Assembly (NCBI GenBank): GCA_017431005.1
Contig: JAFRLY010000044.1
Span: 62,001-126,000 of the forward strand
Origin: Clostridia bacterium
GTDB lineage: Bacteria; Bacillota; Clostridia; Christensenellales; Aristaeellaceae
Length of the DNA: 64,000 nucleotides
Reading direction: 5' to 3'
The translations under genes and the position numbers were made by a program. Positions 16,859 through 26,355 of this stretch are shown here, one piece after another. Position 1 is the first letter of the stretch, and each line of letters starts with the position of its first letter. A model generated the notes under the pieces. The model worked only from the letters and a program-made list of their open reading frames with translations, ran no database searches and was not told where the DNA came from.

Positions 16859-18271
16859 TTACTGATTTTGTTTTCCGGCGCGCGGCTGAAACATGTCTTT
16901 CAGCGTAACCAGATGAATGTGCGGATCATGAATGGCACATACCTCCTCCGTGAAGCCTGACCGGGAAACGAGGTAATAATCAATCACATCATATTGAACG
17001 AAAAGGGAAAGGTTTTCACGCATGTGATCAAGCATAGCCATACTGAACGGCGCTTTCCGGTACTTGCATTCCACGGCGAGCAGGTGGTTATTCTGTTTTC
17101 CGATCCCCTCCGCCAGGCCATCCAGCTCAACAGAGCGGCCGAGCCGGGAATTTTCAACATTGTAATTACGAATCGGGCCATAATACACAGGTAGTTGTCC
17201 ATCCCGATTCTGCTCTTCCAGCCAGAGCAGGGCTACATTTTCAAAGGATCGGGCAGTGAAATCCCGGATTCCCTCCAGATTTTCCCGGAAAAGCATTTCC
17301 CCAAAACCATTCTGAATCACGTCCCGCTGGTCAAAGATGAACCGATACCAGAAGCGGAGCAGGCTGTCTGTCACAGCATAGTAATTGGTTTTTTTGTTTC
17401 GGATGAAGGATTCGCGCCGCTCCAGTACCTGCATCTGCACGAGCGATGACAGATATTTCGCTACATAATTATTCTCGACGCCGACAGCCTCTGCGATTTC
17501 CTTGCTGAAGCGCTTACCCAGCGCGACTGCCTGCAGGATCGAATTGTACATATTCTGCTCCGGGACGCCGACCGGCATGATCTTTTCCGGCGCATCCAGC
17601 AGGGTTCCGTATTTGCTGTAGAGAAGCTGACGGATATTATCCTGAAAAGAAATCGAGTGATCAATCATGCCCAGATAGAAGGGGTGCGGTCCAAAGAGAC
17701 CAAGATACTGAACCTGCTCTTCGACGGTTCTGTCTTCCACAAAGGTCTTCGCCTCGTGGAAGGGCATTTTCTCCAGATGAATCTGAAAAGTGGCACGCTG
17801 ATAAAGCGGATCATTCCGGTTGTTCAGGATTTCTTCCATGAAGGATACATTGCTGCCCGAGAGAATCAGCATCAGCTGTGCCTGCCTGAAGGCGCCATCC
17901 ACGAAAAATTGCAGCAGGGACAGAAGGGACTGGTTCTTCTGGCACAGGTAGGCAATCTCATCGATAATCAAAACCATCCGTTGGCTTCTCGCATCTGACG
18001 CAATGCTCTCAAAGGCATCCGCAAATGTATCGTAGCGCACATGCTCATCCATTCCCCGGAAGCGGCGGTATTCGCGGCTGAAGGCGGTGAGGTTGTCCTT
18101 TTCGTCTGCTTTGCGCGCCTGATAATAAAATGCCCTTCTCCCCTTGATGAATTCCTGAAGCATAGTCGTTTTGCCGATGCGGCGGGTTCCATAGACTATG
18201 CCGAATTCAAACCGGCCGCTTGCCCAGCGCCTTTCCAGCTCGGCCAGCTCAGATTCTCTCCCGACAAACAT
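16859..18271 (-). CDS. AAA ATPase with C-terminal DUF234 nuclease-like domain
   Basis: A 470-aa protein of the prokaryotic AAA+/STAND-like 'ATP-binding protein' family. Walker A is GTRRIGKTTM (about residue 28), Walker B is MVLIIDEIAYL (about 98) and a sensor-like LILSGSNVSFM follows. A winged-helix segment lies near residues 255-310, and a DUF234/PD-(D/E)XK-like C-terminus includes VELDGLAEG...LAVECKYRKAPF, with E-x-K resembling a nuclease core. The function of this family is unknown; members are scattered, often in mobile or variable sites. Here the gene is flanked by direct repeats and has a tightly operated promoter, which suggests an acquired, autoregulated unit. Confidence 0.78.
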   Translation of the reverse strand: MFVGRESELAELERRWASGRFEFGIVYGTRRIGKTTMLQEFIKGRRAFYYQARKADEKDNLTAFSREYRRFRGMDEHVRYDTFADAFESIASDARSQRMVLIIDEIAYLCQKNQSLLSLLQFFVDGAFRQAQLMLILSGSNVSFMEEILNNRNDPLYQRATFQIHLEKMPFHEAKTFVEDRTVEEQVQYLGLFGPHPFYLGMIDHSISFQDNIRQLLYSKYGTLLDAPEKIMPVGVPEQNMYNSILQAVALGKRFSKEIAEAVGVENNYVAKYLSSLVQMQVLERRESFIRNKKTNYYAVTDSLLRFWYRFIFDQRDVIQNGFGEMLFRENLEGIRDFTARSFENVALLWLEEQNRDGQLPVYYGPIRNYNVENSRLGRSVELDGLAEGIGKQNNHLLAVECKYRKAPFSMAMLDHMRENLSLFVQYDVIDYYLVSRSGFTEEVCAIHDPHIHLVTLKDMFQPRAGKQNQ

Positions 18272-18292
18272 GCCTTTTCCTCCTAAACCTGT

Positions 18293-18359
18293 TTATCAAC
18301 CAGCAAGTTGTCAACTCGTGAGTTGATAATATTGTATTCGATAGAGGTATCCTTGTCAA
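18293..18359 (-). promoter_or_regulatory. promoter with nested palindromic operator for the DUF234 ATPase
   Basis: Minus-strand TTGACA (18359-18354) and TACAAT (18336-18331) are spaced 17 bp. Immediately downstream lie two nested inverted repeats: an outer pair TTATCAAC (18293-18300) / GTTGATAA (18322-18329), and an inner pair TCAACTC (18311-18317) / GAGTTGA (18320-18326). This looks like a repressor site over the transcription start; the repressor is not identified. Confidence 0.7.
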
Positions 18360-18491
18360 GAATGCAATCCGGTTCCAGAAAAGTCTTGAATTGATTGCGC
18401 CATGATAAACCAGATTGCCTGGTGCGTCAGGTCCAGGATTTTGTCCGCACCCCTATAAGAGAAGCGTACTCAATCTGTACTCAGAAGGCAT

Positions 18492-18533
18492 AAAAAAACC
18501 CGGGAACCCGCATAAACATTGGGCTCCCGGGGT
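18492..18533. terminator. bidirectional-looking hairpin
   Basis: CCCGGGA-a-CCC pairs with GGG-c-TCCCGGG around an AT-rich loop, with seven A on its left (a T run on the minus strand) and GTTGT on its right. The 18272-18762 gap holds only the ATPase promoter, this hairpin and repeat copy B. The hairpin could end minus-strand transcription coming from the truncated gene at 18763-19163. Confidence 0.5.
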
Positions 18534-18540
18534 TGTGCCA

Positions 18541-18718
18541 TTCACTCCCACTCTATGCAATCTAACGATTTTAGCTTAATTTCTGTTTCTCCTGTTCGTT
18601 CCCGTGATTCTGATTCTACAGGTTATTTGTATTCTCCATGCTCTACAGCCTCAGTTTATCATTTCTTTATCAGCGTGATAAAGAGGCTGTTTTGCTGTGG
18701 AATGCGGAGATTATTCCA
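18541..18718. repeat. imperfect ~180-bp direct repeat, copy B
   Basis: Second copy of the element at 16674-16850, same orientation. The palindrome here is CTTTATCA-GCG-TGATAAAG. Several differences between the copies fall at third positions of the putative minus-strand reading frame, consistent with an old coding duplication, but a stop codon breaks that frame upstream in both copies. Confidence 0.7.
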
Positions 18719-18762
18719 CTAGAGTTATTATACAATACCTTAGCCCTGCAGGCAATTCTTTT

Positions 18763-19163
18763 TTAATCACCATCGGATGCCATCCGGCTGATGACAGCGT
18801 TCATTCCGTAGGACAGCGCTTCGGTGTTCTCCGGAATAATCCAAACGGTAAAGCTGGCTTCGTCGGAATCCTCGCTCAGGGCAGAGCCGACGCCGGAGAT
18901 TTTCTCGATGGTTCCTGTCATGGTGAAATCTCCTCCGTTGATATAGGTAAACTCAACTCTTACCGTATCACCCACTTTGAAGTACTGCAGGTCCGTTTCA
19001 GTCACGGTCGCTTGAATCCTCATGGCGTCATCCGCGTAGAATGTCATGACAGCGTCGCCGGAAGCAACGGTGCTGCCGATACTCAGGCTGAGCGCGGCTA
19101 CAATGCCGGTTTCTGCAGCGGAGATACGATTCAGACCATCGGTTTGATTGGCATAATGTTGTC
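18763..19163 (-). pseudogene. C-terminal fragment of an efflux membrane-fusion protein (HlyD/RND adaptor)
   Basis: About 130 codons on the minus strand resemble the C-terminal part of periplasmic-adaptor-type proteins: a lipoyl-like end GIVAALSLSIGSTVASGDAVM, then the beta-barrel DDAMRIQATVTETDLQYFKVGDTVRVEF. An in-frame stop lies just upstream and no N-terminal half is present. There is no partner ABC or RND gene nearby. This is a gene remnant next to repeat copy B, which fits past rearrangement at this site. A start at the internal ATG 19047 would give a 94-aa protein but would lack the hairpin domain. Confidence 0.7.
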
Positions 19164-19335
19164 AAAGAGGGAAAGGTTCAATCCTGACTTGATGCGATGC
19201 GATGAACAAATCCAGAAGACGGCCTAACACTATTGACTTTTTATAGGAGCCATGTATGCTGCGGCTCAGGATGCATGGTCTGGAAACAGCATGGAGAAGG
19301 CGCCATCAGGAAGGCAGTTCTCATCATATTCCATA

Positions 19336-20235
19336 TCATATAGGCGATGCTAAGTCAAGACAGGCATGAATGAACGCACGCATACTCTTGTTGGCTTTCG
19401 TGCTTTGCGGATCGGGAAACATGGGATATACGTGGCACAATCCTTCTCCTACCATTAATTCTACCGGGACATTCGCGCGCTGCATGGCAGATCGCAGGGC
19501 AAAGGCGTCGTCATAAAACACTTCTTCCGTTCCAACGCAGATCCAGACAGGCGGAAGACCGGTGAAATCGCCGTAGATCGGAGAGAGATATGGATCTTTG
19601 GGATCATGATCCTTCACATAGGTGATGGCCATTTCCTCAGTAAAGTCCGCTCCAATGATAGGATCACGATCCACCCGATCTTTGCGGGATGGCATGCTGC
19701 CGTCTACCTCGCCGACAGGAGAAATGCCGCAAAGACCGGCAGGCAGTTCGATGCCATGGTCCCTCAGGTACAAAGCGGTGGCGAATACCAGGTTTCCGCC
19801 CGCGGAATCGCCTACAAAAACGATATCCTTTCCGCGCAGACCCAAGGTCAGCAAATACCGATAGGCATTGACACAATCCTCAAGCCCCTTCGGGTAAGGA
19901 TATTCAGGTGCAAGCCGATACTCCACGGCGAAAACGGAAAAATCCTTGGAAACGCACAGATGGCGTACGGAGTTATAGGCATATTCCGCGCTGCCGGTGT
20001 TGAAACCGCCTCCATGGATCAGCATCACAGCCTTGCCGCGATCCGCGCCTTCCTTTTCAAACCAGCAACCCGGTGCCTCTTTTGTGCACTGAATATCCTT
20101 GGGCAACGGCTGCATGGCACTGAGCTTTTTTGCCTTTTCTCTTTCCGCCGAATAGTCGCGGGGCACATAATGAAGATTTTTCGGTTTGTTTTTCATCATG
20201 CTGTGCATGATCATTTTAGCGACGATTCCAGCCAT
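19336..20235 (-). CDS. alpha/beta hydrolase, HSL (acetyl-esterase) family
   Basis: A 299-aa hormone-sensitive-lipase-type esterase: oxyanion motif MLIHGGGF, YRLAPEYPYP, nucleophile elbow VGDSAGG, and a C-terminal GLCHVYPMF with the catalytic His. No secretion signal. It is the last gene of the minus-strand glycan operon, 15 bp downstream of a GH78 rhamnosidase. With the other two esterase-like genes of the operon it probably removes acyl groups from the imported substrate; the ester specificity is unknown. Confidence 0.85.
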   Translation of the reverse strand: MAGIVAKMIMHSMMKNKPKNLHYVPRDYSAEREKAKKLSAMQPLPKDIQCTKEAPGCWFEKEGADRGKAVMLIHGGGFNTGSAEYAYNSVRHLCVSKDFSVFAVEYRLAPEYPYPKGLEDCVNAYRYLLTLGLRGKDIVFVGDSAGGNLVFATALYLRDHGIELPAGLCGISPVGEVDGSMPSRKDRVDRDPIIGADFTEEMAITYVKDHDPKDPYLSPIYGDFTGLPPVWICVGTEEVFYDDAFALRSAMQRANVPVELMVGEGLCHVYPMFPDPQSTKANKSMRAFIHACLDLASPI

Positions 20236-20250
20236 ACGCTCTCCTCCTGT

Positions 20251-22602
20251 TCAGACGCTTTCCATGCCGTCGGGCAGTTGAGCGTGCGGCATGATTTTTC
20301 CCTGGATGTCTTTTTCCCAGGCGACATGAACCGTACCGCGAGGTGTGATTATATCGCCTTCTGCCGATTGCAGCTTACCGGCTTGCGGAGCGATATGCAC
20401 TTTGGCAAAACCGGGTGCTGCGGGTCGAACGCCCAGCATGACCGCAGGCATTTCATAGCACATGAGCGCTGCCCAGGCATGGCAGTCTGATCGGGCATCG
20501 GTGTCGTTTTCCACACACGTGGTCAAATTGTCTTTGATCATCTGCCGCCACAGGTTCCATAGATCGTCGGTCTTTTCATACCACACGCAGATTTCCAACG
20601 CCCTGAACAGGTAGAACATGAACGATACCGAAGCCTGAGGGATGTCCGGGGCGCCCACGGTTTTTTGCAGCATGGCTTTTCCTTCTTCGGGAGATACGAC
20701 GCCGGTAAGGATGGCCAGCACCTGCGCGTGGACGGAGTATGCTTCGACGCCTGGCCCGTCCTGGATCAAAGGCTGCCCCTGATACCTGCCCATGCAGACA
20801 TTCCGGATCGCAGCCTTAAGCGCATCGGCACGTCCTGCATATTCCGCGGACACATCTGTCCATCCGATATAGGACGCCAATTCCGCCGCTTTTTGCAGGC
20901 CGTACAGATACAGCAGGCTTTCGGCTGTGATGGCTCCGCACCCTTGGGCATACGCAGTGGGAACGCCGGAATCCCATTTCTGCGACCAGTCGATGAACGA
21001 CCAATACTTGTCCCGCATGATCGGCGCGCCGATCTTTCCCACCAGGCCGTTTTCCGTGAGATGGCCGTCAAAAAAGGACAGGATGCGGTCGATGGCAGGC
21101 AGATGCAAGCGCACCAGCGCCTTGTCCCCGAAATACATCATGTGGTCATGCACCATCAGCAGATAGTAAATGGAGAATCCGGGGATCACATTGCTGCGCT
21201 GAGTAGGCGCGTCGGCGTTCACCAGTCCGTCCGGACGCTGGGACAGACGGAAGGCTTCCATGGCTTGCCGGGCCAGGCGGTCATCAGCGCTGACCGCATA
21301 GGTGTACAGGATTTCAGAACGCCCGTCCATGGCATATTGAAGCTGCTCATAGAAGGGGCAGTCCATATAGGTTTCGTGCATACAGCGGCGCAGCGTGCGC
21401 ACGCTGATGTCCCAAATCGGGGCAAAGGTTTCATCGGAACAGGTAAAGCGGGTTTTGATTTCCAGCGGATACGCGGTGGAACGGTAGGAAAAGGAAAGGA
21501 AGATCAGCGGTTCATCTTTGGTTTCAATGGTCAATCGGATATAGCGGAAGGTGCGGAACCAGAAAGGCTCGTATGTTTCAGGCGCTGCCTGTGTTCCGTT
21601 CCCGGAAACAGTATAAATGGAGGTGTGCCCCAGAAGCTCTCCGCTGATGGCGTCGGTGCGGTCACCTTTACGGGGAGGCGGGGCGGATACGCCGCCATAA
21701 CCGTTGGGAACAGGAGGCTGCGGATAGGCATAACATTCGGAGCAAAGGGTTTCTATACTTGCGCCTGTACCGCTGGAAAAGGAGTACAGCAAATAGCCGC
21801 ACATTTCCTCCCCAGCGGACAGCTCCACGATCCTGCGGCAGTGGGCAGGGATGATCAAGGGGACGTCTGTGTGGATCAGTGTGTTCCACGCTGCTTCCTC
21901 GCCTTTTTCTCCTTCCCTCACCATGGACACAGATTCAAACCGGCGATCTGTATGCGCCATGGGCGGGATCGTGCGCGGGACCAGATTAGCAGGCGCGTCA
22001 GCGGAGGACAGGTCAAAGATCAGATAGGGCTTTACGTCCGGCCACGCTGTATCGTCATATCCCGGCAGCTTCCAGCCTGCGAAATCTGCTGATGCCACTA
22101 CATGCTCCTGGGCGTGAATGGGGGCCGGATTGGTTTCCTCGCCCACGATGCGCACCCCTCGATTCATACGGCATTTCCACCCACTTTTTCCGTTCAGGGA
22201 AAAGCCAGGCGCAGGGACGGCGTCTTCCACAAATAATCCGGGCAATTCCGTATGCAGCAGGGAATCGTTGCCTGTGGGATGACTCATGGATAAACCGGGG
22301 GTGGGATACCGCAGCACCTCTACGGCAGCTGTGTTGGTCCCTTCGCGCAGATAGGCCGCAATATCCAACCTATCCACAAACCATTCCTTCAAGGAAAGCG
22401 CTTTTTGCGGCCCTTCCTGCACGAAGTTGCCATTGATATACAGCTTGTAGCGGGAATCGGCGGAAATCCTGATGGTATGCGTTTGCGGGAGGTTTTGAAG
22501 CTCAAACTGCTTGCGAAAGCTAACGATATGCGGCTCCGCAGCGTCCTCCAGCGTCCATTCCGGCAGCCAGATCCAGTTGGTTTGCAGCATCGAAAGATCC
22601 AT
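20251..22602 (-). CDS. alpha-L-rhamnosidase, GH78 family (first copy)
   Basis: A 783-aa GH78 protein. The N-terminal beta-sandwich region (ADSRYKLYINGNFVQEGP) is followed by an (alpha/alpha)6 catalytic barrel with TYMDCPFYEQLQYAMDGR, which carries the conserved acidic residues of the family, and a C-terminal beta-domain (PAAPGFAKVHIAPQAG). It hydrolyses terminal alpha-L-rhamnosyl residues. No signal peptide is seen, so it acts in the cytoplasm. Only 14 bp separate it from the upstream frameshifted hydrolase. It differs clearly from the second GH78 of the operon, so the two may cut different linkages. Confidence 0.88.
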   Translation of the reverse strand: MDLSMLQTNWIWLPEWTLEDAAEPHIVSFRKQFELQNLPQTHTIRISADSRYKLYINGNFVQEGPQKALSLKEWFVDRLDIAAYLREGTNTAAVEVLRYPTPGLSMSHPTGNDSLLHTELPGLFVEDAVPAPGFSLNGKSGWKCRMNRGVRIVGEETNPAPIHAQEHVVASADFAGWKLPGYDDTAWPDVKPYLIFDLSSADAPANLVPRTIPPMAHTDRRFESVSMVREGEKGEEAAWNTLIHTDVPLIIPAHCRRIVELSAGEEMCGYLLYSFSSGTGASIETLCSECYAYPQPPVPNGYGGVSAPPPRKGDRTDAISGELLGHTSIYTVSGNGTQAAPETYEPFWFRTFRYIRLTIETKDEPLIFLSFSYRSTAYPLEIKTRFTCSDETFAPIWDISVRTLRRCMHETYMDCPFYEQLQYAMDGRSEILYTYAVSADDRLARQAMEAFRLSQRPDGLVNADAPTQRSNVIPGFSIYYLLMVHDHMMYFGDKALVRLHLPAIDRILSFFDGHLTENGLVGKIGAPIMRDKYWSFIDWSQKWDSGVPTAYAQGCGAITAESLLYLYGLQKAAELASYIGWTDVSAEYAGRADALKAAIRNVCMGRYQGQPLIQDGPGVEAYSVHAQVLAILTGVVSPEEGKAMLQKTVGAPDIPQASVSFMFYLFRALEICVWYEKTDDLWNLWRQMIKDNLTTCVENDTDARSDCHAWAALMCYEMPAVMLGVRPAAPGFAKVHIAPQAGKLQSAEGDIITPRGTVHVAWEKDIQGKIMPHAQLPDGMESV

Positions 22603-22616
22603 GGATCATCCCTCTT

Positions 22617-23535
22617 TTATTCGGCGATAAATGCGGCGGTTTGTTTCAGGCACTCAAAGGATTCCGCGGCGGGAACCAGCATAAAGGTGTGATAAAGGCC
22701 GTCATAGACCCGAAGCTCGTGACGTACGCCCGCATCTTTCAGTTTTTCTGCCAGGTCCACGGAATCATCCAGCAGCACTTCGTCCGAGCCCACGCCAATG
22801 AAGGTAGGCGGGAAGCCGTCAAAGTTTCCGTATCGCGTGCAGCGGATGGGGTCATGCGCCCCCTGCCCGTCGCAGTAATGCTTGAGCATCGTCCTGCCCA
22901 CGTTGGCGGAAATCATGGGATCCAGCGCGTCCAGCGTCTCACGGGAGGGGAAGCGGTCTTCCAGATCGGTGACCGGGCTGTAGGCTACCACGTGACCGGG
23001 CAGAGGCTTTCCTTCTTCTTTCAGCTTCAGCGCCATGGACAGCACCATGCTCCCGCCTGCGGATTCTCCGGCCAGCGTGATGTTTTTGTTTTCATATCCC
23101 ATGTCCAGGAAAGCGGAATAAACGCTTAGACTCGGCCAATCCCTGGTCAAACCGTCCTTCCGGCCATTGGGTATAGTCTGCGGAAAAGCAATCCGTTTTC
23201 GCCATTTGGGCCAGGGTCACGGTGCCGAATCTTCTGGATACGACGGAGCCGTTTTCCCAGCCGCCTCCATGAATATAAAGGATCAGGCTGTTTTTCTTTT
23301 TATCTGGCATACTGTCGTCTACCCGATAGTATTCACCCCAACGTCCGCCGATCACTTTTTCCTCGACGGTGACTCCCTCCGGCACCGAAATGAATTGCCG
23401 GATGATTTCGTCGTTCTGTACGCGCAGGGCAGGCAGACTCGCCGCCAATTCTTCATCGGACTGCGGATGCGCTTCGTTTTGCTCTTTCGTCTGCCGGTAC
23501 ATGCTGCGCAACTGTTCCAGCACTTCAGATGCCAT
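22617..23535 (-). pseudogene. HSL-family alpha/beta hydrolase interrupted by a frameshift
   Basis: Two overlapping minus-strand frames encode consecutive parts of one esterase. The N-terminal part (from 23535) has ILYIHGGGW and FSADYTQWPEGRF; the C-terminal part (to 22617) has TLAGESAGGS (nucleophile) and DGLYHTFMLVP (His). The frame changes near 23131-23137, where ...GLAE should run into LSVYSAFLDMGYENKN; a net loss of two bases or gain of one explains it. All catalytic elements are otherwise intact. This is either a recent pseudogene or a sequencing/assembly error. It lies between the two GH78 genes. Confidence 0.8.
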
Positions 23536-23550
23536 CGTGTGATTCCTCCT

Positions 23551-26313
23551 TTACTGATCTGCTTCGTTCATGGCCTTCAGAATCATCTCATACAGCGGCC
23601 TGGCTTCCGCGGCATAAGCCAGCTGGAACGAAATGGGCTCATTCATCACATATTCCAGCAAAGGATTATCCAGCATCTGCGGCATATACTGCTGTATAAG
23701 CGGCCGGGCAGCCGGATGGTTCATTATCACCCGAAGCGGCGTTTCCAGCGTGTAGCGATCCAGTTCCAGCTTCGTTTGCGTTTCGTATTCGTAATGATAG
23801 CTGCCGCTGCCCAGGGCGATGGTTTCTTCCTTTTCCGGCAGGGTCAGAAGCGCTTCCGTGCCCACGGGCACCGTAAGATCCACGGTGATTCTTCCGTTTT
23901 CACAGCGCCAGGCAGTTTTGATTTCGCCGTATACGCTGTCATAGCTCAGCTCGGTCCAGGTAATGCCCTGGATAAACTGCGGCGCGACGGCGAATTTTTT
24001 ATATCCGGGTTCGATCAGCCTGAGACCGCACAGACGGGTATAGAGCCAATTGGCGACAGAGCCGTAGGCATAGTGATTCAGGCTGTTCATGTTGAGGGGG
24101 TTGAAGCTGCCGTCCGGCAGAATGGAATTCCAGCGTTCCCAGATTGTGGTGGCGCCCATTTTCACTTCATACAGCCATCCGGGGCTTTCCTCCTGCAGCA
24201 GCAGCTTCCCGGCTACAGCATGCTTTCCGCAGTCGCTGAGCGCAAGGCAGAGATAGGGTGTGCCGATAAAGCCGGTCGTCAGATGCGTTTTGTGCGCCGT
24301 AATATTTTGCTCCAGCCGGTTGGCAATACCGGGCCTGTGCCGGTCTTCCACCAGGTTGAAATACAGCGCCAGAGTCAGGGCTGTCTGGGTTTCGCAGACC
24401 AGGCGGCCTGTTTCGGTGACATATTCTTTCCGGAAGGCGGACAGCGTCTTTTCCCTCAGATTGCCGTAACAGGCCGCATCTTCCTCATATCCCAGGACCC
24501 GGGCGGTGTCCTGCATGATTTTCAGCGACCACAGGTAGCAGGCATTGGCGACGAAATAATCGTCCGTTGCGCCTTTCCGTTCATCGTTCAGTTTGTTGCT
24601 TTCGGAATCCAGCCCAAGCCAGTCGCCGTATTGGAAGCCGGTTTGCCACAGGCCGTTTTCCCCGCATTGCCGGATGATGTAATCCACCCAGGTTTTCATG
24701 CTGGGATACTGGGCTTCCAGCACCTGCCGGTCACCGTAGGTTTCGTAAAGTGTCCAGGGAATCGCCGTGGCGGCGTCGCCCCAGTAGGCAGAACCGTTCT
24801 GAACGGAGCCGCCGGGCCCCTGGGACAGGATATCGGGCACCACCTGCGCCATACCGGTTTCCGCATCCTGGTCTGCAGCCAGATCCCGCAGCCACTTGCG
24901 CATAAAGGGCATCACGTTCTGATGGAATACGGCGGTGGGGGTAAAGGCCGTAGCGTCTCCTGTCCAGCCCAGGCGCTCGCTGCGCTGCGGGCAGTCGATG
25001 GGCACATCCAGGAAATTGTCCCGCTGGCTCCAGAGGATATTCTGCTGCAGGCGGTTGACGCGGCTGTCGGAGCAGGAGAAGGATCCCGCTGCTTTCAGAT
25101 CGGTGGACAGGTGGCAGGCTGTGATTTCGATTTCCTGGTTTTCCTCCAGCCCTTCCAGGCATATAAAACGGAAGCCGTGGAAGGTGAAGTGCGGGCGCAG
25201 AATCTGATATTGACCGTTGAGGATATAGGTATCCGTCGCCTTGGCGAAGCTCAGATTGCCTGTATAGAAATTGCCGTTTTCATCAAGCATTTCCCCATGG
25301 CGCAGGATGATTTTCTGGCCGGGCCTCCCCTGAACCTTCACCTCCGCCCAGCCGGTCAGGTTCTGGGCAAAATCGAAGAGCCTCTCCCCGTTTGGCGCGA
25401 TAAAATCCCGGGACGCGGGCAGCCGCATCAGGCAGCGGACGGGCTCGTTTTCCTGGGCAACGAGGGGATCGAACGGACTGCTGAACAATTTCGCGCTGCC
25501 GATGGTCTGCGTTTTCAAGGCAGTATCCTGCGTTTCACCGTCATAGATCTGAGAAAAGCGGATGGAACCGACGGAAACGAGCCAGCTTTCATCCGTGCCG
25601 ATCGTTTCCTCCGTCCCGTCCTCATAGGTGAGGATCAGCACGGCCAGCAGCGCTGTGGTATCGCCGTAAAGATCAGGCGTGGGCAGAAAGCCCAGGGGAC
25701 TTTTATACCAGCCCTCACCCAGGGTGAAGCGCAGTTCGTTTTCGCCCGGGCGAAGGCCGTCCACGGCATAGGTCTGGTATTGCAGCCGCTTGTGATAGCT
25801 GGTCCAGCCGGGGGCAAAATAGGTATCGTCCACCTTTTCGCCGTTTATTTCCGCCTCGTACAGGCCGCAGGCGGTGGCGTACAGCCGGGCTTTCTTCAGG
25901 GCCTTTTCCACCTTGAAGGATTTGGAAAAGACCGGGCAGGCTGTTTCCTCCCGGGCCAGGCCGTGGGTGATCCACTTTGCGCAGTCCTGAAAAGCCCTGC
26001 CGGAAAGCAGGCCCGTTTCAAAACGGGCGGAGGCGGAGGCGGATTCCCCTTCGCCTGTCCATACGGTGACATCCCATTGATATTCCGTGCGGGGAGAAAA
26101 CGCGGGGCCGGTATAACTGATCAGGATACTCTGATCGCTTTCCACCCGGCCTGTGTCCCACACGTCCTTTCCGTCGGTCACTTTGATCTGATAAGCGGAC
26201 TGCCGCGTGTTCATCCGGTCGCTCTGCAGCTTCCAGCTGAAACGGGGATGCGCCTCATCCATGCCCAAAGGCGCGGTTTTATATTCCACGGTCAAATCAT
26301 ACAATTTCAGCAT
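23551..26313 (-). CDS. alpha-L-rhamnosidase, GH78 family (second copy)
   Basis: A 920-aa, full-length GH78 enzyme of the bacterial multidomain type: an N-terminal MLKLYDLTVEYKTAPLGMDEAHPRF region with a fibronectin-like domain, beta-sandwich domains (LYATACGLYEAEINGEKVDD), then the catalytic barrel with DCPQRSERLGWTGDATAF containing the general acid and neighbouring carboxylates, and a C-terminal beta-domain. Start context AAAGGAGG then ATG is good. No signal peptide. It is the classic arrangement used on rhamnogalacturonan fragments, rhamnosylated flavonoids or saponins; the actual glycan is unknown. Confidence 0.9.
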   Translation of the reverse strand: MLKLYDLTVEYKTAPLGMDEAHPRFSWKLQSDRMNTRQSAYQIKVTDGKDVWDTGRVESDQSILISYTGPAFSPRTEYQWDVTVWTGEGESASASARFETGLLSGRAFQDCAKWITHGLAREETACPVFSKSFKVEKALKKARLYATACGLYEAEINGEKVDDTYFAPGWTSYHKRLQYQTYAVDGLRPGENELRFTLGEGWYKSPLGFLPTPDLYGDTTALLAVLILTYEDGTEETIGTDESWLVSVGSIRFSQIYDGETQDTALKTQTIGSAKLFSSPFDPLVAQENEPVRCLMRLPASRDFIAPNGERLFDFAQNLTGWAEVKVQGRPGQKIILRHGEMLDENGNFYTGNLSFAKATDTYILNGQYQILRPHFTFHGFRFICLEGLEENQEIEITACHLSTDLKAAGSFSCSDSRVNRLQQNILWSQRDNFLDVPIDCPQRSERLGWTGDATAFTPTAVFHQNVMPFMRKWLRDLAADQDAETGMAQVVPDILSQGPGGSVQNGSAYWGDAATAIPWTLYETYGDRQVLEAQYPSMKTWVDYIIRQCGENGLWQTGFQYGDWLGLDSESNKLNDERKGATDDYFVANACYLWSLKIMQDTARVLGYEEDAACYGNLREKTLSAFRKEYVTETGRLVCETQTALTLALYFNLVEDRHRPGIANRLEQNITAHKTHLTTGFIGTPYLCLALSDCGKHAVAGKLLLQEESPGWLYEVKMGATTIWERWNSILPDGSFNPLNMNSLNHYAYGSVANWLYTRLCGLRLIEPGYKKFAVAPQFIQGITWTELSYDSVYGEIKTAWRCENGRITVDLTVPVGTEALLTLPEKEETIALGSGSYHYEYETQTKLELDRYTLETPLRVIMNHPAARPLIQQYMPQMLDNPLLEYVMNEPISFQLAYAAEARPLYEMILKAMNEADQ

Positions 26314-26355
26314 AACGGCCTCCTTTTAAATGCCTGAACGGCATGAACTTCCTCA

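Noticed and set aside
18541-18718. Repeat copies as insertion-sequence ends
   Set aside because: No transposase, no inverted terminal repeats and no target-site duplication were found; only a direct-repeat pair can be supported.
19252-19353. 33-codon frame after AGGAG and a TTGACT-like box
   Set aside because: Spacing to the ribosome-like site is only 2-3 nt, composition is not protein-like and it runs into the end of the esterase gene; not supported.
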